From NCBI GenBank assembly GCA_045805345.1, contig JBJMLK010000242.1, positions 1-16,604 on the forward strand: a stretch of 16,604 nucleotides of DNA. The letters are read 5' to 3'. The notes beneath the pieces are model-generated. The model had not been told where the DNA came from. It saw only the letters and a list, made by a program, of their open reading frames with translations, and made no database searches. The position numbers and the translations under genes are program-made. Below are positions 12,671 through 16,604 of the stretch, piece by piece. The DNA comes from AC-37 sp045805345 (GTDB lineage Bacteria > Actinomycetota > Thermoleophilia > Solirubrobacterales > Thermoleophilaceae). Position 1 is the first letter of the stretch, and each line of letters starts with the position of its first letter.

Positions 12671-13798
12671 ATGCCCCCTCGCGTCCCCTTCGTGGCGCTC
12701 GATCGCCAGCACGCCCCGATCGCGGCCGACCTTCGTGCGGCGTTCGATCGGGTCCTGGGCGCCAGCTCGTTCATCCTCGGCACCGAGGTCGAGGCGTTCG
12801 AGGCCGAGTTCGCCGACTACTGCGGCACCGAGCACTGCGTGGGCGTCGCGTCCGGCACGGCGGCGCTCACCCTCGCGTTCCAGGCGGCGGGCATCGGCCC
12901 CGGCGACGAGGTGATCGTGCCGGCGCACACGTTCATCGCGTCGGCGCTGGCCGTGCTTCACGCGGGCGCCACGCCGACGTTCTGCGAGGTACACGACGGC
13001 ACCGGCCTGATCGATGCCGAAGCCGCCGCGAACATGGTGTCGGAGCGCACGGCGGCGATCCTCGCCGTCCACCTCTATGGGCAGGTCGCTGACATGGACG
13101 CGCTCGGCCAGGTCGCGGAGCGCCACGGGCTCGCACTGTTCGAGGACGCGGCCCAGGCGCACGGGGCGACGTTCGGGGGCCGCCGGGCGGGGGGATTCGG
13201 CACCGCCGCCGCATTCAGCTTTTATCCGAGCAAGAACCTCGGTGCCCTGGGCGATGGCGGGGCCATATGCACTTCCGATCCCGAGCTCGCCGCACGCGCC
13301 CGTGCGCTCCGGCATCTCGGGCAGCGGAGGAAGGGCGAGCACGAGCTGACCGGCTGGAACGAGCGGCTCGACGGCCTGCAGGCGGCGCTTCTGCGCGCAA
13401 AGCTTCAACACCTCGACGGCTGGAACGCGATGCGCCGCGAGCACGCCGGGCGGCTCGCCGAGGCGCTCGCGCCGACCGGCCTGAGGACGCTCGAGGAGGG
13501 ACCGGAAAGTCCCTGCATCTTCCACGTCTTCCCGGTGCGGTCCGACGACAGGGACACCCTCGCGCGCCGGCTCGACGAGGCCGGCGTCGACACGGGCGTG
13601 CACTACTCGCCCGCCTGTCATCGCCAGCCGCCGTTCGCCGCTTCCGGCGCGAGCGAGTGCCCCGTGGCCGACGCCTGGGCCGCCGAGCAGCTCTCGTTGC
13701 CGATGTTCGAGCACCTGACCCCCGCAGAGGTCGATCGGGTGGCCACAGCGTGCGTAGGCGCCTCCCAGGTGCTTGGCGCGTCGCCACAGGCGACGTAA
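12671..13798 (+). CDS. PLP-dependent sugar aminotransferase, DegT/DnrJ/EryC1/StrS family (WbpE/FdtB-like)
   Basis: The 375-aa length is typical of the family. Visible marks are SGTAAL (61-66, phosphate binding), EDAAQAHGA (158-166, with the cofactor-contacting Asp159 and Gln162) and SFYPSKNLGALGDGGA (183-198). The last carries the PLP Schiff-base lysine at 188. A conserved HYSPACHRQP lies near 311-320. The enzyme should transfer an amino group, usually from glutamate, to a keto sugar on a nucleotide carrier, giving a 3- or 4-amino sugar. With the FdtC/WbpD-like acetyltransferase and the Gfo/Idh dehydrogenase nearby, a 3-amino product is likely (inference). I chose ATG 12671 because the N-terminus MPPRVPFVALDRQH begins exactly as family members do and a promoter sits at the right distance. 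The frame upstream lies inside the sigma-factor gene. Confidence 0.93.
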   Translation: MPPRVPFVALDRQHAPIAADLRAAFDRVLGASSFILGTEVEAFEAEFADYCGTEHCVGVASGTAALTLAFQAAGIGPGDEVIVPAHTFIASALAVLHAGATPTFCEVHDGTGLIDAEAAANMVSERTAAILAVHLYGQVADMDALGQVAERHGLALFEDAAQAHGATFGGRRAGGFGTAAAFSFYPSKNLGALGDGGAICTSDPELAARARALRHLGQRRKGEHELTGWNERLDGLQAALLRAKLQHLDGWNAMRREHAGRLAEALAPTGLRTLEEGPESPCIFHVFPVRSDDRDTLARRLDEAGVDTGVHYSPACHRQPPFAASGASECPVADAWAAEQLSLPMFEHLTPAEVDRVATACVGASQVLGASPQAT

Positions 13799-13826
13799 AG
13801 GGCTCGTGAAGATCGCCCAGATACGG

Positions 13827-13855
13827 TTGCCATCCCCCATAGGCGGGGTTACAGT
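13827..13855 (+). promoter_or_regulatory. Strong sigma-70-like promoter before the dehydrogenase gene
   Basis: TTGCCA (13827-13832) and TACAGT (13850-13855) are separated by exactly 17 nt, the best promoter match in the window. Transcription would begin near 13862, leaving a leader of about 117 nt before the TTG start at 13979. The spacer itself contains a CCCC/GGGG inverted repeat. Confidence 0.65.
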
Positions 13856-13861
13856 GGAACC

Positions 13862-13978
13862 CTCCCAAGGGGAGTCAGGCGGGGCGCTCGGACTCTGCGC
13901 AAACGCCTGCGGCTTAGGAGATGAGCCGCCAGTAGGTGAATACGGACCATCCTCCTCGATGACGGATCGGAGAAGAGG
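13862..13978 (+). promoter_or_regulatory. Structured 5' leader with pairable ribosome binding site
   Basis: This leader is rich in inverted repeats. CTCCC/GGGAG pairs 13862-13866 with 13870-13874. GAGTC/GACTC pairs 13872-13876 with 13891-13895 and excludes the first. AGGCG/CGCCT pairs 13877-13881 with 13904-13908. GCGGCT/AGCCGC (13909-13914 with 13924-13929) encloses a 9-nt loop. Near the start codon, CCTCCTC (13951-13957) can pair with GAG and GAGG (13970-13972, 13975-13978), hiding the whole ribosome binding site. The loop of the fourth hairpin contains AGGAG (13916-13920), which could pair with CTCCT (13952-13956) and release that site. No known riboswitch class was recognised. A short ATG-AGC-CGC-CAG-TAG reading frame at 13921-13935 is probably chance. 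Confidence 0.45.
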
Positions 13979-15130
13979 TTGAACGACATACGTCGATTTG
14001 GCAGGGAGCCCGACGACCAGACGGGGCTCAACGGCCGCAACGGACTGAACGGCCATAGCCACCCCATCGCGAACGGCATCGGGAACGGTCACCCCAGGGC
14101 GACCAACGTCGCAGTCGTCGGCCTCGGCTACTGGGGTCCCAACCTCCTGCGAGTGCTCTTCGAGCTTCCCGACGTGAAGGTGAAGTACGCGTGCGACCTC
14201 GACACGTCGCGGCTGGCGAAGGCGATCCGCCGCTACCCAAGCGTCGAGCCGACCACCGAGTTCGCCAGGGTGCTCGACGACCCGGAGGTCGACGCGGTCT
14301 TCATCGCCACGCCGGTCTTCACCCACTTCGCGCTCGCGTCGCACGCGCTCGAGGCCGGCAAGCACGTCTTCGTCGAGAAGCCGCTGGCGGCGTCGAGCGC
14401 CGAGGCCGAGGAGTTGCTCGATCTGTCGGACGCGAACGAGCTGTCGCTGATGTGCGGCCACACGTTCATCTACAGCCCGCCGGTCCGCGCGGTGAAGCGC
14501 ATGATCGACGCGGGCGAGCTCGGCGACATCTACTTCATCTCGTCGAGCCGGGTCAACCTGGGTCTCCACCAGCGCGACGTCAGCGTGATCTGGGACCTCG
14601 GCCCGCACGACTTCTCGATCCTCCAGTACTGGCTGGGCGACCTCCCGGAGAGCGTGAGCGCCATCGGCCGCGACTCGGTCGTGAAGGGCATCCCGGACGT
14701 CGCGTTCGTCGACCTGGCGTACGGGTCGGGGACGCTCGCGCACGTCGAGATGAGCTGGCTCGCGCCGAGCAAGCTGAGGCGCACGGTGCTGGTCGGCAGC
14801 GAGAAGATGGTCGTGTACGACGACACGAGCTCCGAGCCCGTGCGCGTGTTCGACTCGGGCGTCGACTACCACGACCCGGAGAGCTTCGGCGAGTACCAGC
14901 TGTCCTACCGGACGGGCGACATCCTGAGCCCCAAGCTCGATACGACCGAGCCGCTGGCGGCCGAGCTCAGCGACTTCGTCCGAAGCATCCGGGATGGCGA
15001 TCCGGTCAGCGAGAACCGTCGCGTCGCGCGCGACGTCGTGCGGCTCATCGAGGCCGCCGAGGCCTCGCTCGAGGAGCGCGGCGCGCCGATCGCGGTGCCG
15101 TCGTCCGTGAGTGTCGGTTCCGCTTCCTGA
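13979..15130 (+). CDS. Gfo/Idh/MocA-family NAD(P)-dependent sugar dehydrogenase (WbpB/GnnA-like)
   Basis: The 383-aa protein has a Rossmann nucleotide-binding motif GLGYWGPNLLR (48-58), the family EKP motif (133-135) and the catalytic-region WDLGPHDFSI (205-214) with Asp206 and His210. GLGYWGPNLLR is characteristic of members from polysaccharide clusters that oxidise the C3 hydroxyl of UDP-GlcNAc or its uronic acid before amination. That fits the aminotransferase upstream. The start is TTG at 13979, preceded by GGAGAAGAGG, the clearest ribosome binding site on the plus strand. No ATG or GTG precedes the Rossmann fold in frame. The first 40 residues are an unusual Asn/Gly/His-rich extension. 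It lies 180 bp after the aminotransferase with its own promoter and structured leader. The phosphotransferase gene follows after one base, so the two are probably co-transcribed. Confidence 0.9.
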   Translation: MNDIRRFGREPDDQTGLNGRNGLNGHSHPIANGIGNGHPRATNVAVVGLGYWGPNLLRVLFELPDVKVKYACDLDTSRLAKAIRRYPSVEPTTEFARVLDDPEVDAVFIATPVFTHFALASHALEAGKHVFVEKPLAASSAEAEELLDLSDANELSLMCGHTFIYSPPVRAVKRMIDAGELGDIYFISSSRVNLGLHQRDVSVIWDLGPHDFSILQYWLGDLPESVSAIGRDSVVKGIPDVAFVDLAYGSGTLAHVEMSWLAPSKLRRTVLVGSEKMVVYDDTSSEPVRVFDSGVDYHDPESFGEYQLSYRTGDILSPKLDTTEPLAAELSDFVRSIRDGDPVSENRRVARDVVRLIEAAEASLEERGAPIAVPSSVSVGSAS

Positions 15131-15131
15131 C

Positions 15132-16604
15132 ATGGAGTCCGGGACGTCCAGGCAGCGGGCGACGATCCCGCAGACGCGGCGGCTGCCGCGCCTGCGTGCC
15201 GTCCGGCCGGCCGAGCTCGACGACCGGACCGTGCTCACCACCGCCTACGGCCACCGCGACTTCTGGACGAGGCGCGCCCTCGCCGCGGCCGACGTCGTGG
15301 CGCTGCTGCTCGCCGTGTTCGTGAGCGAGCTCGCCGGGAACGACAAGCAGATCTTGAGCGACGTGCTCTGGGGTGCGCTGGCCATCCCCCTCTGGGTGAT
15401 CCTGTTCAAGGTCTACGGCCTGTACGACCGCGACGCGAAGCGCGTCAGCCACGGCACGATCGACGACGTCCCGTGGGTCTTCCATGCCGTGCTGGTCGGC
15501 ACCCTCCTGCTCTGGCTGCACTTCAGGTTCATCGCGGGCGAGCACCTGATCCTCGTCCAGGCCCTGGCGCTGGCCGCCACCGCCCTCGTGGGCGTGCTCG
15601 TGCTGCGCACGGTCGCCCGCCACGTGGTCTCTCGCACGCTCGCCGGCGAGCGCGTGCTGCTCATGGGGGACGGACCGCAGCTCGCGATGCTCGTGCGCAA
15701 GATGCGCGGGCACCGTGAGTACGGGCTCGACCCCGTCGGCGTGCTCGCCACCTCGAGCGCGACCGACGCCGGGGGGCTGCCGGTCCTCGGGACGCTGGAC
15801 GACCTCCCCCACGCCGCGCTCGAGCACCGCATCGAGCGGATCGTGGTGTCACCGGGAGACCTGTCCGAGGACGACCAGCTCGACCTGCTCCACCGATCGC
15901 GGCGACTCTCCCTGAAGGTCAGCCTCCTGCCCAAGATGTTCGACGCGCTCGGCCCGTCGGTCGAGATCGACGACGTGGAGGGCGTCACCGTGCTCGGCAT
16001 GAACCCGCCGGTGCTCTCGCCGTCGTCGCGCTTCATGAAGCGCGCCCTCGACATCGCCGGGTCGACGTTCCTGCTGCTCGTGACCGCGCCGCTCTTCGTC
16101 GTGATCGCGCTCGCCGTGAAGCTCGACTCGCGGGGGCCGGTGCTCTTCCGCCAGCGCCGCGTCGGCAGGGACGCCGGTCAGTTCCCGCTGCTCAAGTTCC
16201 GCACGATGTGCGAGGACGCCGAGGAGCGCGTCGAGGAGCTTCGGAAGTTCAGCAAGGACCCCCACTGGCTCCACCTCGAGAACGACCCCCGGCTTACGCG
16301 GGTGGGCCGAGTCCTCCGCCACCTGAGCCTCGACGAGCTGCCCCAGCTACTGAACGTCCTGCGCGGCGAGATGAGCCTCGTCGGCCCCCGGCCGCTGGTC
16401 GAGGCCGAGGATCAGCGCGTGGGCGGCTGGGCGCGCAGCCGGCTCGACCTCACTCCCGGTATCACCGGGTCATGGCAGGTCCTCGGACGGACGAGCATCC
16501 CGTTCGAGGAGATGGTGAAGCTCGACTACCTCTACGTCACGAACTGGTCGCTATGGACGGACATCCGGTTGATCATGCGGACGCTCCCGGCCGTAGTCAC
16601 GCGC
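15132..16604 (+). CDS. Polyprenyl glycosylphosphotransferase (undecaprenyl-phosphate sugar-1-phosphate transferase, WbaP/ExoY-like), 3' end outside window
   Basis: The frame is open from ATG 15132 to the last base (491 residues, no stop). The N-terminal part has about four membrane segments (49-67, 79-95, 114-130, 140-160) with YGLYDRD after the second. A Rossmann-like domain follows (172-290: GERVLLMGDG, ending EGVTVLGMNPP). The C-terminal bacterial sugar transferase domain (300-491) has a membrane hairpin, then KFRTM (355-359), the Asp-Glu pair in SLDELPQL (399-406), GPRP (418-421) and TPGITG (441-446). It transfers a sugar 1-phosphate from a nucleotide sugar to undecaprenyl phosphate, the first step of lipid-linked glycan assembly. 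Family members normally end a few residues after the present LIMRTLPAVVTR, so almost the whole protein is here. It starts 1 bp after the dehydrogenase stop with no ribosome binding site, so translation is probably coupled. Confidence 0.93.
   Translation, partial: MESGTSRQRATIPQTRRLPRLRAVRPAELDDRTVLTTAYGHRDFWTRRALAAADVVALLLAVFVSELAGNDKQILSDVLWGALAIPLWVILFKVYGLYDRDAKRVSHGTIDDVPWVFHAVLVGTLLLWLHFRFIAGEHLILVQALALAATALVGVLVLRTVARHVVSRTLAGERVLLMGDGPQLAMLVRKMRGHREYGLDPVGVLATSSATDAGGLPVLGTLDDLPHAALEHRIERIVVSPGDLSEDDQLDLLHRSRRLSLKVSLLPKMFDALGPSVEIDDVEGVTVLGMNPPVLSPSSRFMKRALDIAGSTFLLLVTAPLFVVIALAVKLDSRGPVLFRQRRVGRDAGQFPLLKFRTMCEDAEERVEELRKFSKDPHWLHLENDPRLTRVGRVLRHLSLDELPQLLNVLRGEMSLVGPRPLVEAEDQRVGGWARSRLDLTPGITGSWQVLGRTSIPFEEMVKLDYLYVTNWSLWTDIRLIMRTLPAVVTR

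Noticed and set aside
13862..13978. Cyclic di-GMP (GEMM-I) riboswitch
   Set aside because: The order GCAAA, GCC, CGGCTTA, AGTAGGTGA superficially recalls the class, but the GAAA tetraloop, its receptor and the conserved first half are absent. Cobalamin and cyclic di-AMP consensus elements do not fit either.
13773..13982. 69-codon frame in the leader containing VKIAQIRLPSP, like the start of a glycosyltransferase
   Set aside because: The resemblance lasts only a few residues, it lies across a strong promoter and structured leader, and it overlaps the dehydrogenase start. Chance is more likely than a gene remnant.
12656..15241. 861-codon open frame on the minus strand
   Set aside because: It is antisense to the aminotransferase and dehydrogenase, crosses their promoter and leader, and shows no domain. 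It is a GC-driven shadow.
1..16604. Mobile element, CRISPR array, tRNA or rRNA
   Set aside because: I looked on both strands and saw no transposase, integrase, terminal inverted repeats with target duplications, regularly spaced repeats or cloverleaf-like RNA.

Overview
The window is very GC-rich, with strong G/C preference at third codon positions, and several genes start with GTG or TTG. Together with the protein families this suggests a high-GC actinobacterium. Thermoleophilia (Solirubrobacterales or Gaiellales type) is my best guess, but it is an inference. Nearly every base is coding and no gap between genes exceeds about 180 bp. I see no tRNA, rRNA, CRISPR array, transposase or integrase.

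Layout. Bases 1-431 hold the 3' end of a phosphomannomutase/phosphoglucomutase. Facing it on the minus strand are a small secreted His-rich protein (457-753) and a large secreted purple-acid-phosphatase-like metallophosphoesterase with two LamG-like domains and one fibronectin type III domain (840-3356). Next come two tandem paralogues on the minus strand (3436-5832 and 5894-7891). Each has a very long coiled coil, an acidic linker and a C-terminal domain resembling the YokE-type bacterial PH fold. A metallo-beta-lactamase-fold hydrolase (8002-8997, +) diverges from that pair and overlaps, tail to tail, a left-handed beta-helix N-acetyltransferase (8978-9466, -).

The right half is a cell-surface polysaccharide region. 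It contains an O-antigen ligase/polymerase-like membrane protein with a C-terminal TPR-like tail (9629-11689, +), a small membrane-anchored protein (11696-12100, -), an ECF-type sigma factor (12147-12638, +), a DegT-family sugar aminotransferase (12671-13798, +), a Gfo/Idh/MocA sugar dehydrogenase (13979-15130, +) and an initiating polyprenyl glycosylphosphotransferase that runs off the right edge (15132-16604, +). The dehydrogenase, aminotransferase and acetyltransferase would together make an N-acetylated 3-amino sugar nucleotide. The phosphotransferase would start a lipid-linked glycan and the ligase-like protein would polymerise or transfer it. The mutase at the left edge could feed sugar phosphates into this.

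Points that stand out: (i) the tandem coiled-coil/PH-like pair, one member with 13 uninterrupted 11-residue repeats; (ii) a strong promoter followed by a roughly 117-nt structured leader before the dehydrogenase, in which the ribosome binding site can be fully paired; (iii) a TANNNT -10-like hexamer 7-9 nt before the start codon of five genes, which suggests widespread leaderless transcription; (iv) two LamG-like domains that are identical over 121 residues and almost identical in DNA.
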